Source: Clostridiales bacterium (lineage in GTDB: Bacteria; Bacillota; Clostridia; Lachnospirales; WQUN01). From it: 5,350 nt of DNA. The stretch covers positions 1-5,350 of the forward strand of contig JAISWA010000127.1 of assembly GCA_031271275.1 (NCBI GenBank), read 5' to 3'. Shown here piece after piece: positions 5,181-5,350 of the stretch. How positions within the stretch are numbered: the first letter of the stretch is position 1; every line of letters starts with the position of its first letter. The notes under the pieces are model-generated. The model saw only the letters and a list, made by a program, of their open reading frames with translations, was not told the origin of the DNA and did no database searches. The translations under genes were made by a program, and so were the position numbers.

Positions 5181-5350
5181 GGACAAGCCCTCGGTCTATT
5201 AGTACGGATCAGCTGAGTATGTTACCATACTTACACCTTCCGCCTATCTACCTTGTGGTCTGCAAGGGACCTTACTCACTTATAGTGATGGGAAATCTAA
5301 TCTTGAGGGCGGCTTCACGCTTAGATGCCTTCAGCGTTTATCCGCGCCGG
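5181..5350 (-). rRNA. 23S ribosomal RNA, 3' end (partial)
   Basis: Read on the minus strand, this is the conserved 3' domain of bacterial 23S. It includes the stretch complementary to 5311-5342, with GGATAAACGCTGAAGGC and CTAAGCGTGAAGCC, and the terminal TAATAGACCGAGGGCTTGTCC. The gene continues beyond the right edge; only about 170 bases are present. The mature 3' end is placed at about 5181 because CTTGTCC corresponds to the usual terminal CTTAACC that pairs with the 5' end of 23S; a few bases either way are possible. The tRNA cluster follows in the same direction, so all are likely one transcript. Confidence 0.95.

Overview
The window reads as ordinary chromosome from a Clostridia-like Firmicute. 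The evidence is: strong GGGAGG-type ribosome binding sites, sigma-A style promoters with 17-bp spacers, a compact archaeal-type aspartyl-tRNA synthetase of the kind found in some Clostridia, clostridial-looking 23S sequence, and four tRNAs that all lack an encoded CCA. Peptidoglycan genes (ddl, murI) and glycerol-3-phosphate dehydrogenase (gpsA) are housekeeping. The lineage is inferred from sequence character only and was not tested by a search.

Layout, left to right. Positions 1-143 hold a large imperfect inverted repeat that abuts the stop codon of aspS. aspS (144-1478, minus) and gpsA (1617-2624, plus) diverge from a compact 138-bp intergenic region. It holds two good back-to-back promoters whose -35 boxes lie inside one perfect 17-bp palindrome. 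gpsA converges on murI (2619-3407, minus) and the two reading frames overlap by 6 bp. murI overlaps the stop codon of ddl (3407-4453, minus), so ddl-murI is a translationally coupled pair making the D-Ala-D-Ala and D-Glu building blocks of peptidoglycan. Positions 4454-4697 are non-coding and rich in hairpins: the terminator of the RNA operon, a 74-bp nested stem and a second GC-rich hairpin. From 4709 to the right edge lies the 3' end of a minus-strand ribosomal operon: the end of 23S rRNA (from about 5181), a 130-bp spacer, then tRNA-Pro(UGG), tRNA-Arg(UCU), tRNA-His(GUG) and tRNA-Lys(UUU). No 5S gene is present between the 23S and the terminator.

I see no undescribed multi-gene system here. 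The points most worth following are the palindrome shared by the aspS and gpsA promoters, the two structured intergenic repeats (1-143 and 4588-4661), the mixed specificity residues of the AspRS, and the missing 5S gene at this end of the rRNA operon.
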